64,000 nucleotides of DNA from Brevundimonas subvibrioides (GCF_002280785.1 NZ_NCEQ01000003.1:62001-126000); one strand, 5' to 3'; shown: positions 23,201 through 30,879, counted from the first letter of the stretch. Numbers and translations: made by a program. Notes: generated from the letters alone by a model not told the origin.

Positions 23201-23346
23201 GCGTCGACGGCCACCACGACCCGAGGGAAGTCGATCTTGGGAAACAGGCTGACGGGCAGTCTGAACGCCGCCGCCGAGCCGGCCAGGGCCAGCAGCACGA
23301 AGGCAAGAAGGACGAACCGGACCTGGCCGGAGAGCCAGCGGGTCAT
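20296..23346 (-). CDS. RND efflux permease, AcrB/MdtB-like
   Basis: A 1,016-residue tripartite pump permease. It differs from the two metal pumps: TM4 reads GLVVDDAVVMLEHLMRR with the double Asp of drug/hydrophobe (HAE-type) RND proteins, and the N-terminus has RLPVSLFPKIDFPRVVVAVD. The two-fold repeat with large periplasmic loops is complete. It follows its adaptor gene with a 4-base overlap and is followed by the phosphatase with another. The paired histidine kinase and response regulator upstream probably control it. Substrates are unknown. Confidence 0.92.
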   Translation of the reverse strand: MTRWLSGQVRFVLLAFVLLALAGSAAAFRLPVSLFPKIDFPRVVVAVDAGDRPVEQMVSQVTRPVERALRTVPGVASVRSTSSRGSAELSVNFAWGADMVAATLQAESAVNAVMPDLPPGTRFEVRRMDPTVFPVLGLALVSPSRDPVALRDFAQLQLAPLLSSTPGVASVTVQGGQEKEYQVLADPARLQALGLSVEDLARVLSSNNVVVAAGRLEDRYRLYLVLTDNQLTGIDDIRRTVIRTGVRGVVELDDIADVVVRQTPQWTRVTSQGQDAVLVNIRQTPDANSVGLVKEVRRRIDAFKAETPADVQIITFYDQSQLVTAAAGSVRDAILLGALLAGVVLFVFLRSLRFMLIVALMLPAVLATTCIALGLLGMSFNMMTLGGMAAAVGLVVDDAVVMLEHLMRRLQEKRRGAEAGENGVLVSAAEMARPLIGSTLATILVFAPLAFLSGVTGGFFKALAVTMSASLAVSLIFALFVAPLLAERWVRERDVEQAERAGGLLERFGGRYETLMTRVLGRPGRLALIVGLVVLLIGGLAYTRVGSGFMPKMDEGGFILDYYAAPGTSLSETDRLLRQVETILQATPDVESYSRRTGLQLGGGLSEANEGDFFVRLKAKGRRPLEVVTADVRSKIEASVPGLTVETAQLMEDLIGDLTAVPQPIEVKLLGADMAALKTASPMVVDAIGKIRGVVEVSGGLRVAGDAVVITVDRPAAALEGLDPEAVTRQLQLLVGGNVIGQIQEGEKLVGVRVWTAGDLRDRVRALETVPLRAPDGHTLPLSRVATLTIAPGQPQVTRENLQPLVAVTARLDQRDLGSAMREVQRTVASLSLPSGVRVEYGGLYAEQQKSFRDLAVVFVSALALVGLLFLYLFQGWAAAASIVITLVLAASSVFLGLWATGTELNISAMMGLTMVIGIVAELGVFYLAELPPNQRADAKTLIAAGRARLRPILMSALIAILALAPLALGLGEGSAMQKPLAIAIITGLIAGVPLILIFCPALLARLSTPLRERPQ

Positions 23347-24392
23347 GGGCGCGCCACCGGGGTCGCTGCGGCCTCACGCACGGCCATGCCGTCGGACAGG
23401 GACGGTCCGCCCTCGATCACCACCCGGTCGTCGGCTTGAACGCCCGAGGTCAGTTCGACCCGGTCCGTCAGTTCCAGTCCGATTTCGACGGGCCGGCGCA
23501 CCGCCTTGGCACCACTAACGAGGAACACATAGGGCGTGTCGCCATCGTAGAGGACCGCGGCGCGCGGGACGGTCAGGACGCCGGTACGCGTGCCCACCAC
23601 CACCTCCGCCTTGACGGCTTCACCCGGAAGCAGCGCGCCCGCGGTCGGAAGCGGGACAAGCAGAGCCGCCAGACGCGTGGCGGGATCGACACGCCGGTCG
23701 ATCGAGGCCACCCGCGAGGGAGCCATGCCGCCCTGATCATGCAGCCCCATCAGCATGACGACGCTGCCCGGCCTGAGCCTCTGGGCGTCTTCGACCTCGA
23801 TGCCGATGCGGGCATTCAGCCGCCCGGCGGCACCGAGATTTGCCACCACGGTTCCAGCCGGCACCAGGCTACCCGGACTGCTGGGAACAGCATCGACTAT
23901 CCCGGCAGCCGGCGCCGACAGGGTCAGCTGCCCGCCCCGCGTCAGAGTCTGGAGGTTCGCGCTGGCCTGCCTCGCGGTCTGGGCAGTTGCCGTTGCGGTC
24001 TGGACCTCTGCGTCTCCGGCCAGGCCATCGGACCGCAGGCGCGCCAGCCGCTCCGCTTCACTCGCCGCCACCTGCGCCTCGCGGCCCAGCCGCCCGAGGT
24101 CAAGGCGCGTCTGAGGACTGGCCGTCAGGGTCACGATCGGTTGCCCGGCCGCCACCGACTGTCCGACCCGGACGTGGACCTGGGACACCTGGGCCTCGAA
24201 GGGGGCGGTCAGAGCGCGAAGACCGGCCGGATCGAACTCCACCTGGCCGTAGGCTGTAATGGTTTCGTCCAGGTCGGCACTGACGACCGGCGCAGTTCGA
24301 ACCTGGGCCACTGGATCAGCTAGCTTTTCGGCGGGCTTGGAACAGCTGGCGGGGATCGCCGCCAAGGCGAGCAGAAGGATCAGGCGGCGCAT
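23343..24392 (-). CDS. RND periplasmic adaptor lipoprotein
   Basis: A 349-residue membrane fusion protein with a lipoprotein signal (LLLALAAIPASCS; lipidated Cys about residue 17). The order is lipoyl half 1 (VHVRVGQSVAAGQPIVTL), helical hairpin (about residues 100-150), lipoyl half 2 (TLSAPAAGIVDAVPSSPGSL), then beta-barrel and membrane-proximal domains. It sits between a TolC-family gene and the RND permease, overlapping both, so the three make a complete tripartite system. Confidence 0.9.
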   Translation of the reverse strand: MRRLILLLALAAIPASCSKPAEKLADPVAQVRTAPVVSADLDETITAYGQVEFDPAGLRALTAPFEAQVSQVHVRVGQSVAAGQPIVTLTASPQTRLDLGRLGREAQVAASEAERLARLRSDGLAGDAEVQTATATAQTARQASANLQTLTRGGQLTLSAPAAGIVDAVPSSPGSLVPAGTVVANLGAAGRLNARIGIEVEDAQRLRPGSVVMLMGLHDQGGMAPSRVASIDRRVDPATRLAALLVPLPTAGALLPGEAVKAEVVVGTRTGVLTVPRAAVLYDGDTPYVFLVSGAKAVRRPVEIGLELTDRVELTSGVQADDRVVIEGGPSLSDGMAVREAAATPVARP

Positions 24393-25720
24393 GCGAAGAT
24401 CTCCAACGGGGTTCCGACAGCGGTCTGCAAAGCCCGCGTTTGTTCGGCCATCGCCTGGTCCAGAGCGGACAAGGCGATGGACTTGTCGAGCAAGGACAGG
24501 CGGGCGGTCTCGGCGGTGATCCGCGCTATGTCGCCTCGCGCCGCCGCGCTCTCGAAGGCGGCCACGGAGGCGCGGAGCGGACCCAGTTGATTGGCCAGGT
24601 CGGCCCGTTGCCGACGACCGATGTCGAGCGCGGACACCAGGGTCGCAATGTCGGCCCGCGTTGCGAACAGACGAGCCTCATACTCAGAGCGTAGCTGCTC
24701 GCGCGTGGCCCTCTGGATCGCGATCTGGCCGCGGTTCCGGTTCCAGAGCGGTAGATCGAACCCGACGGCGACACCGTTGGTCCGGACGGCTCCGGTGTCC
24801 CGGGCCGCATTCAAGGAGAGGTTCAGCCGGGGATACTGCTGAAGCACCGCGACCTGCAGCGTCGCTTCCTGCGCCTCATATCCGGCCCGTAGGGCCTGAA
24901 GGTCTAGCCGCTGCGCCAGAGCCCGATCGACCAGCGTGTCCACGGGCGGCAAGCAGGACGACGATGCTTCCAAGCGTGTCAGTTGGAGCGGCGTCGCGGG
25001 GCTGAGGCCCAGCAGGGCGTTCAACTCCAGGCGGGCGGCGGCGAGATCGCGTTCAGCGACGCGGAGACGATCGGCCGCGTCGGCCTCGGCGATCCTGCGG
25101 GGCTCGACGTCGGTGGCGGACAGGTCCCCCCTGGCTAAGGCGGCCAGCGAGCGGTTCAGAATTGAGGCCGACAGGGCCTCTGTCTCGCGCGTCAGTTGGA
25201 GATTGTTCTCCAGACCCTGAGTACGCGCGGCCAGCACTGCCGCCCGATTGCCTGTTTGCCATTCGAGCCAGGCGAGATCCAGGCGGGCTTGTCGCTCCAC
25301 CGCTCGCGCGCTCCGCAGTCTCTGAGGGCGGAGATAGAAGGCCGATGTATCCAGACCGAGGGAGGCCGCCAGGGCGTCGACGAGCATCGGAGCGGATTGC
25401 GGTCGATCCAAGCTGGCGCTGAACTGCGGATCTGGAAATAGGCCGGCGTCAAATGCCTGGGCTTCGGCCACGCCGACCCGGGCACGCTGGCTCCTCAAGT
25501 CAGGGTTCAAGACGACGGCGATCGCCGCGAGGGCGTCAGGGCCAAGCGGTGCGGTCAGATCGATGGGCTGAGCCTCGGGGCGTGCCAGCCGAAGGCGATC
25601 GGCGAGCGAAGTGCTCGTGGGATCAGCCGATAGGGCCATCGGCAGAGGTGACGGCGCATAGGGCGCGCAACCGGCCAGCGACACGATGATCAATGGCCAA
25701 ACAAGACTGACCCGCATCAC
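24380..25720 (-). CDS. TolC-family outer-membrane efflux lipoprotein
   Basis: A 446-residue outer-membrane factor with a lipoprotein signal (PLIIVSLAGCAPYAPS; Cys about residue 18), like the NodT/OprM branch. It has the two-fold helical repeat and the strand region GVAVGFDLPLWNRNRGQIAI. It is the first structural gene of the leftward pump operon, beginning about 14 bases after the histidine kinase stop, and overlaps the adaptor gene by 13 bases. Confidence 0.9.
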   Translation of the reverse strand: MMRVSLVWPLIIVSLAGCAPYAPSPLPMALSADPTSTSLADRLRLARPEAQPIDLTAPLGPDALAAIAVVLNPDLRSQRARVGVAEAQAFDAGLFPDPQFSASLDRPQSAPMLVDALAASLGLDTSAFYLRPQRLRSARAVERQARLDLAWLEWQTGNRAAVLAARTQGLENNLQLTRETEALSASILNRSLAALARGDLSATDVEPRRIAEADAADRLRVAERDLAAARLELNALLGLSPATPLQLTRLEASSSCLPPVDTLVDRALAQRLDLQALRAGYEAQEATLQVAVLQQYPRLNLSLNAARDTGAVRTNGVAVGFDLPLWNRNRGQIAIQRATREQLRSEYEARLFATRADIATLVSALDIGRRQRADLANQLGPLRASVAAFESAAARGDIARITAETARLSLLDKSIALSALDQAMAEQTRALQTAVGTPLEIFACAA

Positions 25721-25733
25721 TCCCCCTTCCCCA

Positions 25734-27095
25734 TCATGGTCTTGGTAGCACGATGCGGACGGCCAGACCGGGATGGTTCGGCCCGATCACGAGTTCGCCG
25801 TCGTGGAGCGCAGTTATCGCCGCTACCAAGGCCAGACCCAAGCCTTGACCGGGCGTGTTGCGGCTTGAGTCGAGCCGGTAAAAACGTCGTGTGATCCGCT
25901 CGACTTGGTCGTCGGGGACGCCCCGACCATCGTCGCGCACGGCGAGAACGCTCTTCGAGCCCTCGTCGTAGGCTCCGATCTGAATTTGCGCGCCGCTGCC
26001 CGCGTGCGCCAAGGCGTTGTCGACCAAGTTCGACAGCAGTTGAACCAGCAGTTCGGGGTCGCCGATGACCTCGGCGTCACTATCGACGAGCCGGGTCAGG
26101 ATGTGGCCGCTTTCCTCGCTGGCGGGCTGATAGGCCTCGAAGACACGATCGACCACATCGCCCAGCTTGACGGGCCTGAACGAGGTCCGGCCGGTGCCGC
26201 CCTCCAGTTGGCCGATGCGCAAAAGGGCGGAGAAGGTCTCTAAAACTTGGTCAAGGTCCGCGATCGCGGCGCGAATGGCCGAGTCCGGCACCCGTCCGTC
26301 GATGGATTCCGCCTGGGCCCGATCTAGACGCTGGCGTAGGCGGTTCAGTGGCGTCCGCAGGTCATGGGCGATATCGGTCGAGACATGCCGCAGAGCTTCC
26401 AGCGCCCGCTGCTGCCAATCCAGAAGAGCGTTCAGGTTGCGGCGGACGCGCTCCAGCTCGGTTCCCAACCCGACGGACGGCACGCGCTCATCGGGGTGAC
26501 CCTCCATGATGCGCGCGGCGGCCCGATTGATCCGGCTCAGGCGTGCCGACAGTAGTCCTCCAGCCGCTGCGCCCGACAAAGCGGCGACACCGGTCAGACC
26601 CAGTACGGCCCATAGACCGAGATCCTGAACCAGCTCCTCAAGCTCATGAACGGCATAGGTCGACTTGCCGACCACAAGCGTGCCCTGAGGCAGGGCCGTG
26701 GCCAGGGTACGGACAGGCACTTCCTCGGCCGGACCTCCGTCATCTTCGGCATAGGGCAGCTGAATTTCGTCAAGCCCCTGGCGCGGCATCAGGCCGTCGG
26801 GCAACTGCCCCGCCAGTCGCCGACCCTGGGGATCCGTCACGCTGTAAACGAAAAGGCCGCCAACCCGGCTCCGGGCCTCGACCTTGCGCACCAGGGTCGC
26901 CTGATCCGACCCGCCGTCCTCCGCCAGCAGCACGCGGGTCTCAGTCTGGAGGTCCGTCGTGAGGGCCTCCGCCGCATAGCGATAGACGACGATCGTCAGG
27001 ACCGACCACAGAACCCCGCCGCCCAGTCCAAAGACAAGGGCATAGACGAGGGCCAGGCGAACGGCGACCGATTCCAGGGCCCTAGTCATGGTCAT
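25734..27095 (-). CDS. Sensor histidine kinase
   Basis: A 453-residue membrane kinase with two membrane helices (about residues 13-38 and 160-182) flanking a periplasmic sensor domain of about 120 residues. A HAMP linker, the HisKA dimerisation domain with phospho-acceptor His244 (STDIAHDLRTPLNRL) and a HATPase domain follow (N box LLSNLVDNALAHA, G1 VRDDGRGVPD, G2 GQGLGLALVAA). The 5' end overlaps the response regulator gene by 14 bases. It lies directly before the TolC-MFP-RND genes, which are its likely target. The signal is unknown. Confidence 0.93.
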   Translation of the reverse strand: MTMTRALESVAVRLALVYALVFGLGGGVLWSVLTIVVYRYAAEALTTDLQTETRVLLAEDGGSDQATLVRKVEARSRVGGLFVYSVTDPQGRRLAGQLPDGLMPRQGLDEIQLPYAEDDGGPAEEVPVRTLATALPQGTLVVGKSTYAVHELEELVQDLGLWAVLGLTGVAALSGAAAGGLLSARLSRINRAAARIMEGHPDERVPSVGLGTELERVRRNLNALLDWQQRALEALRHVSTDIAHDLRTPLNRLRQRLDRAQAESIDGRVPDSAIRAAIADLDQVLETFSALLRIGQLEGGTGRTSFRPVKLGDVVDRVFEAYQPASEESGHILTRLVDSDAEVIGDPELLVQLLSNLVDNALAHAGSGAQIQIGAYDEGSKSVLAVRDDGRGVPDDQVERITRRFYRLDSSRNTPGQGLGLALVAAITALHDGELVIGPNHPGLAVRIVLPRP

Positions 27096-27759
27096 CCAAT
27101 CGGTAGCCGGTGCCCCGCGCAGTCTGAATGCGGTCGCGAGAGAACGGCCGATCGACCTTGGCGCGCAGACGACTCATGTGAGCGTCGATGAGATTAGCGC
27201 GGGGCTCGAAGTCGAATCCCCAGACCTTCTGAAGCAGCATGTCGCGCGTCACGACCAGGCCCGAGTGTCGGACCAAAAATTCCAGCAGTCGAAACTCCTG
27301 AGGTGTTAAGTCGAGCTCGACGCCGGCGCGCCGGGCCGTGCGCGAACCGAGATCGATCTCGATATCCCCGGCCGTCAGGCGATCGCGCATGTCCAGCGTG
27401 CGCGGCCGTCGGCCCAAGGCGTTCACGCGGGCCAGCAGTTCACTGAAAACATATGGTTTGACCAGATAGTCGTCAGCCCCCGCTTCGAGCCCCTCGACCC
27501 GGTCCCCGACACCGCCGACGGCCGTCAGGAAAAGGGCCGGTGTGGTCACGCTCGCAGCTCTCGCCTTTTTGACGATGCTCAGGCCGTCGCCGCCCGGCAA
27601 CATGCGATCGACGATGAACACGTCATAATGGCCTTCGAGGGCCATGTGTTCGCCGTCCTCGGCATGGTCGGCGATATCGACCAGATGACCGGCCTCCCGC
27701 AGGCCTCGCGCGGCGAACTGCGCCGCTTCGGCATCGTCTTCGATCAGCAGAATCTTCAT
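27082..27759 (-). CDS. OmpR/PhoB-family response regulator
   Basis: A 225-residue regulator with a receiver domain (acid pocket EDD at 7-9, phospho-acceptor Asp51 in VFIVDRMLPGG, Lys in YLVKPYVFSEL) and a winged-helix output domain (LDLTPQEFRLLEFLVRHS and RLRAKVDRPF). The ATG at 27759 is preferred to the TTG two codons earlier because GGAGG lies seven bases upstream of it. It is the first gene of the leftward two-component/efflux operon. Confidence 0.93.
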   Translation of the reverse strand: MKILLIEDDAEAAQFAARGLREAGHLVDIADHAEDGEHMALEGHYDVFIVDRMLPGGDGLSIVKKARAASVTTPALFLTAVGGVGDRVEGLEAGADDYLVKPYVFSELLARVNALGRRPRTLDMRDRLTAGDIEIDLGSRTARRAGVELDLTPQEFRLLEFLVRHSGLVVTRDMLLQKVWGFDFEPRANLIDAHMSRLRAKVDRPFSRDRIQTARGTGYRLDDHD

Positions 27760-27811
27760 CTTCAAACCTCCCCGAGGTCCTCGCCCGGCGCCGGGCGAGG
27801 TTGACGAAGGA

Positions 27812-28174
27812 TCAATCCTCGTCCTCGGACCCCTCGTCGATGTCCGATTCGGCGGGGGCGGCCGACAGCGCGCCGGTCGTCATGTCGACCAGATAGGTCG
27901 AGACTTGACCGTCACGAGCGAGTTCGACTTCCCACCGGCTGCCGCTCTCATCGTCGAAAGCCGCCTCCAACGCCTTGCCGCCGTTCTGGCGCTCGGCGAT
28001 GGCTACAGCTTGGGCCAAAGACACGCGCGCGCCCATCACGGTGGCGATCTCCTGGGCGTCGTCGGCTTCCTCGCGCTCGGGCGAGGGTCCGTTTGCCAGG
28101 GCCACGCCGCCAATGGCTAGAGCCGACGCCAGGGTCGCCGCAGACAGGCCGATCACGATCGTCTTGCGTTTCAT
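27812..28174 (-). CDS. PepSY-domain secreted protein
   Basis: A 120-residue exported protein with a signal peptide (IGLSAATLASALAIGGVALA) and one PepSY domain (VSLAQAVAIAERQNGGKALE through VDMTTGALSA), ending in an acidic tail (ESDIDEGSEDED). The start at 28174 is supported by GGAG eight bases upstream. PepSY proteins often lie next to two-component systems and are proposed to inhibit or modulate periplasmic partners. It is about 50 bases upstream of the response regulator gene, in the same direction, so a role tied to that system is likely but not shown. Confidence 0.83.
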   Translation of the reverse strand: MKRKTIVIGLSAATLASALAIGGVALANGPSPEREEADDAQEIATVMGARVSLAQAVAIAERQNGGKALEAAFDDESGSRWEVELARDGQVSTYLVDMTTGALSAAPAESDIDEGSEDED

Positions 28175-28321
28175 CGTCTTTCTCCACTGTGCCCCAATCG
28201 GGCACGGTGACACCCTAGGTGAGCCAACCTTCGCGCAGCCTCGCGGCACAGTTAAACCTTCGAGAGGCACGGACACGGCGAAGCTGTCGTCATGCCGCCG
28301 CCCCCTACCTTTACGATGAAA

Positions 28322-28345
28322 CATACTATAGAGGAGTATAGTATG
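28322..28345. promoter_or_regulatory. Operator of RcnR/DmeR-type regulator, overlapping RBS and start codon
   Basis: CATACTATA-GAGGAG-TATAGTATG is a perfect 9-bp inverted repeat around a 6-base G-rich centre. It matches the layout of RcnR/FrmR/DmeR operators (ATACTATA, G-rich core, TATAGTAT). The centre GAGGAG is the regulator's own ribosome-binding site and the right arm ends with its ATG (28343-28345), so bound repressor would sit across the translation start. TACTAT in the left arm could serve as a -10 box. Confidence 0.78.
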
Positions 28346-28618
28346 ACACATGTCGCAGGCAACAAGAAGAAGCTAGTTACGCGCGTCCGCCGGATCAGCG
28401 GCCAGCTAGCGGCGATCGAGCGGTCGATCGAGTCCGGGGCGAGTTGCTCGCAGATTCTGCAACAGGTGGCGGCGGCGCGTGGGGCAATGAGCGGGCTGCT
28501 GGAAGAATTGATCGAAGACCACCTCCACAAGCATGTGGCTCGGTCCGATTTGACGGATGCAGAGCGCGAGACCGGAGCCGCCGAATTGCTCGCCATCATC
28601 CGCCGCTATTCCCGATAG
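28343..28618 (+). CDS. dmeR: RcnR/DmeR-type Ni/Co-sensing repressor (CsoR/RcnR family)
   Basis: A 91-residue all-helical repressor of the CsoR/RcnR family. The metal-site fingerprint is His3, Cys35, His60 and His64 (MTH at the N-terminus, ESGASCSQIL, EDHLHKHV). That H-C-H-H set matches RcnR, which binds Ni(II) and Co(II), and differs from CsoR (C-H-C) and FrmR. The ATG at 28343 places His3 correctly and has GAGGAG six bases upstream. The gene immediately downstream begins as dmeF, a Co/Ni CDF exporter, reproducing the dmeR-dmeF pair, but dmeF is truncated. The sensor may therefore be an orphan or act elsewhere. Confidence 0.85.
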   Translation: MTHVAGNKKKLVTRVRRISGQLAAIERSIESGASCSQILQQVAAARGAMSGLLEELIEDHLHKHVARSDLTDAERETGAAELLAIIRRYSR

Positions 28619-28626
28619 GTTCGACC

Positions 28627-28737
28627 ATGACGACCGCTCACCCGCATCTCCACATCCACGACCACAACTTTCTGGGTTCCACCCACGACGACAATGCGCG
28701 TCGCACCTTGTGGGTGGTGGCACTGACCACAGTCATG
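28627..28737 (+). pseudogene. Truncated dmeF (Co/Ni CDF exporter) 5' fragment
   Basis: The first 37 codons read MTTAHPHLHIHDHNFLG, then ARRTLWVVALTTVM, the His-rich N-terminus and start of TM1 of DmeF-type CDF exporters. At about 28,737 similarity ends abruptly; the frame continues to a TGA at 28918-28920 with unrelated sequence lacking membrane helices. Intact proteins are about 300-350 residues. The break coincides with the edge of the accessory block, so deletion or recombination at the island boundary is the likely cause. It lies 8 bases after the dmeR stop. Confidence 0.78.
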
Positions 28738-29252
28738 AGGCGTCGAACTGCTCATCGCTGCACGCAGTGCCCAGACGTTCCCCTCGCAAAAATGTTGGTG
28801 GGCGTGACGATTATTCGGCGGTGCGTATTTCTTGCACGGAGCGTGCGGCCCGTCCGACGATCCCGGGGCACTCCCACCCGGATCGGACACCCGTTCCGAA
28901 TTCACTTGCCCGAGTTCTGAGCTGAATTTGAACCACCTGGCCAAGGCATGCTTCTCGGTGACCGAAGGGATTCGAGCTATCCAGCATTGACGGTGCGGAC
29001 CCGCCGCTACCCGCCGCGTGTGAGAACCTTCAGCTTTGAAATGGGTCTGCTGCACAGAGGAACTTCGATCTAGGGTGCTCGATTTCAGCAGGTTTCAGCG
29101 GGTTTCACTCCGATACACCCGCCGAAAATCAGCGCTGGCCAGGGTTCTCGGTGTTTTTTTGGTAGCGGTGGGGTAGCGGCGGGAAAAATAGGGTGGGCGA
29201 CCCCGCCGGGATCGCCCTGCCATAACCTATTGATAGCCTTAGCTATCTCGAC
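28738..29252. other. Island junction region without a recognisable gene
   Basis: About 515 bases separate the broken dmeF from the tRNA-Gly 3' end. I recognise no complete gene. A plus-strand frame ending at about 29,007 (LNHLAKACFSVTEGIRAIQH) has protein-like composition but no start codon, and could be a gene remnant. Near 29,160-29,185 there are repeated GTAGCGG motifs beside a run of eight T. This is where an island attachment site and integrase remnants would be expected; none is positively identified. Confidence 0.45.
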
Positions 29253-29327
29253 TGGAGCGGGCGAAGAGATTCGAACTCTCGACCCCAACCTTGGCAAGGT
29301 TGTGCTCTACCACTGAGCTACGCCCGC
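29253..29327 (-). tRNA. tRNA-Gly(GCC)
   Basis: The minus strand folds as a complete tRNA: acceptor GCGGGCG pairs with CGCCCGC, D-loop AGTGGTA, anticodon loop TTGCCAA (anticodon GCC, Gly), T-loop TTCGAAT, and an encoded CCA end at 29253-29255. The 75-base length is normal. Its 3' end points toward the accessory metal-resistance block, the usual orientation for an island inserted at a tRNA 3' end. Confidence 0.97.
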
Positions 29328-29500
29328 ACTCCGTAACGGGGCCCGGCTGGGCGATCCGTCTCGTCGAGAGCGGGGCCTATAGCGGACCCTGACGGTCCGT
29401 CGCAAGGCCCCTTTTTCGAAAATTACCGCTCGGCTCAATCAGCGAGGCTCCGCGAGCCGAGCGATAGCCCCTCAAGAATGGCGCTGATCGGCGCTGCCGA

Positions 29501-30283
29501 TCAGCGGGGAGCCATGCGGATGGCGCCGTCGAGGCGGATGCATTCGCCGTTGATATAGACGTTGCGGGCCAGCTCCAGCACGAGGCTGGCATAGTCCGAC
29601 GGCTTGCCCAGGCGGCTGGGGAAGGGGATCTGGGCGGCCAGGGCGTCCTGGATCTTCTGGTCCATCCCGGCCATCATCGGGGTCCACATGATGCCGGGCA
29701 GGATGGTGTTGCAGCGGATGCCGTCCTGGGCGAGGTCACGGGCGACCGGCAGGGTCATGGCGTAGACGCCGCCCTTGGACGCCGCATAGGCCGCCTGGCC
29801 GACCTGGCCGTCCTGGGCCGCCACCGAGGCCGTGTTGACGATCAGGCCGCGCTCGCCGTCCTCCACGGGCTCCAGGGTCATCATCCCTGCGGCCGATTGG
29901 CTCAGGACGCGGAAGGTGCCGAACAGGTTGACGCGGACGGTGCGCTCGAACTGGGCCATGTCGTGGGCCTTGATCTCGCCCGTGTCCCTCTTGCGCGAGA
30001 CGGTTTTCATGCCGGTGGCGATGCCGGCGCAGTTGACCGTCAGCCGCTCCTGGCCGTGGGCGGCGCGGGCCTTTTCGAAGGCGGCGGCGACCGAGGCGTC
30101 GTCGGTGACGTCGACGGAGCAGAAGATGCCGCCGATCTCTTTGGCGATGGCCTCGCCCTTTTCGGCGTTGAGGTCGAACAGGGCGACCCTGGCGCCCGTG
30201 GCCGCGATGGCGCGCGCGGTCCCCTCGCCCAGGCCTGAAGCCCCGCCTGTCACCACTGCTGCGATCGACCCGTCGAGTTTCAT
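29501..30283 (-). CDS. SDR-family 3-hydroxyacyl-CoA dehydrogenase (type II, HSD17B10-like)
   Basis: A 260-residue NAD-dependent short-chain dehydrogenase. The cofactor motif is TGGASGLGEG, the NAG motif appears as NCAG, the catalytic Ser is in NTASVAA and the Tyr/Lys pair in YAASKGG. Length and inserts such as SRKRDTGEIKAHDMAQFERT match the type II 3-hydroxyacyl-CoA dehydrogenase branch that oxidises 3-hydroxy-2-methylbutyryl-CoA and related acyl-CoAs. It would act in branched-chain or fatty acid degradation. It is transcribed away from the YkvA gene with about 57 bases between starts. Confidence 0.85.
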   Translation of the reverse strand: MKLDGSIAAVVTGGASGLGEGTARAIAATGARVALFDLNAEKGEAIAKEIGGIFCSVDVTDDASVAAAFEKARAAHGQERLTVNCAGIATGMKTVSRKRDTGEIKAHDMAQFERTVRVNLFGTFRVLSQSAAGMMTLEPVEDGERGLIVNTASVAAQDGQVGQAAYAASKGGVYAMTLPVARDLAQDGIRCNTILPGIMWTPMMAGMDQKIQDALAAQIPFPSRLGKPSDYASLVLELARNVYINGECIRLDGAIRMAPR

Positions 30284-30340
30284 GGAATTCGTCCCTATGT
30301 TCTGATTTGAACTTCTGATTGCCGCGGGGATTTAGCCGCC

Positions 30341-30745
30341 ATGACCGCCAAAGCCAAACCCGCGTCGGGGCCGATCACCCCGGAAGACGCCATTGATCCG
30401 TCGAAGGCGCTCGTGCCTTCGGTCCAGAAGGTCAACGAGGTGCGGGTGCGCACCGGCTTCTGGCCCAAGCTGGGCCGGGTCGCCTCGCGCATTCCGTTCG
30501 CCGACCAGGTCGTCGCCGTCTACTACGCCGCGCGCGACCCGGAGACGCCGATGGCGGCCAAGGGGATCATGCTGGGGGCGCTGGCCTATTTCGTCATGCC
30601 GCTCGACGCCATCCCGGACGTGCTCGCCGGCATCGGCTTCACCGACGACGCGGCGGTGATCACGGCGGTCATCGCCACCCTGGGCGCCAATGTGCGCAAG
30701 AAGCACCGTGAGGCGGCCGAGAAGGCTCTCGACAAGCTGCGCTGA
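30341..30745 (+). CDS. YkvA-family (DUF1232) membrane protein
   Basis: A 134-residue protein with the DUF1232 core: MAAKGIMLGALAYFVMPLDA followed by IPDVLAGIGFTDDAAVI. This short hydrophobic domain, with the conserved P-D-x-I-P-D pattern, defines YkvA proteins. The N-terminal 50 residues are hydrophilic. Function of the family is unknown. Confidence 0.85.
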   Translation: MTAKAKPASGPITPEDAIDPSKALVPSVQKVNEVRVRTGFWPKLGRVASRIPFADQVVAVYYAARDPETPMAAKGIMLGALAYFVMPLDAIPDVLAGIGFTDDAAVITAVIATLGANVRKKHREAAEKALDKLR

Positions 30746-30746
30746 T

Positions 30747-30877
30747 CCTCCCCGTCGGGGGAGGGGGACCGCGCCTTCGTGGTGGAGGGGGCCGGCTCCA
30801 GACACCCTGTGTGCGGGCGGCCCCCCTCCGTCACGTCGCGAAGCCGCGCCACGCCACCTCCCCCGACGGGGGAGGAT
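30747..30877. repeat. Long inverted repeat, Caulobacter-intergenic-type (copy 1)
   Basis: The element begins TCCTCCCCGTCGGGGGAGG and ends with its near-complement CCTCCCCCGACGGGGGAGGA. Inner arms also pair (GTGGAGGGGGCC with GGCCCCCCTCC; CCGCG near the left with CGCGCCAC near the right). The whole gap between the convergent YkvA and oxidoreductase genes could fold into one long hairpin. Two similar elements occur at 36,650 and 53,757. Such elements are common in Caulobacterales and may end transcription in both directions. Confidence 0.75.
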
Positions 30878-30879
30878 TT

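Noticed and set aside
29085-29297. Minus-strand frame starting inside tRNA-Gly as a gene or integrase fragment
   Set aside because: Its first third is the tRNA itself, and the remainder has no recognisable integrase motif.
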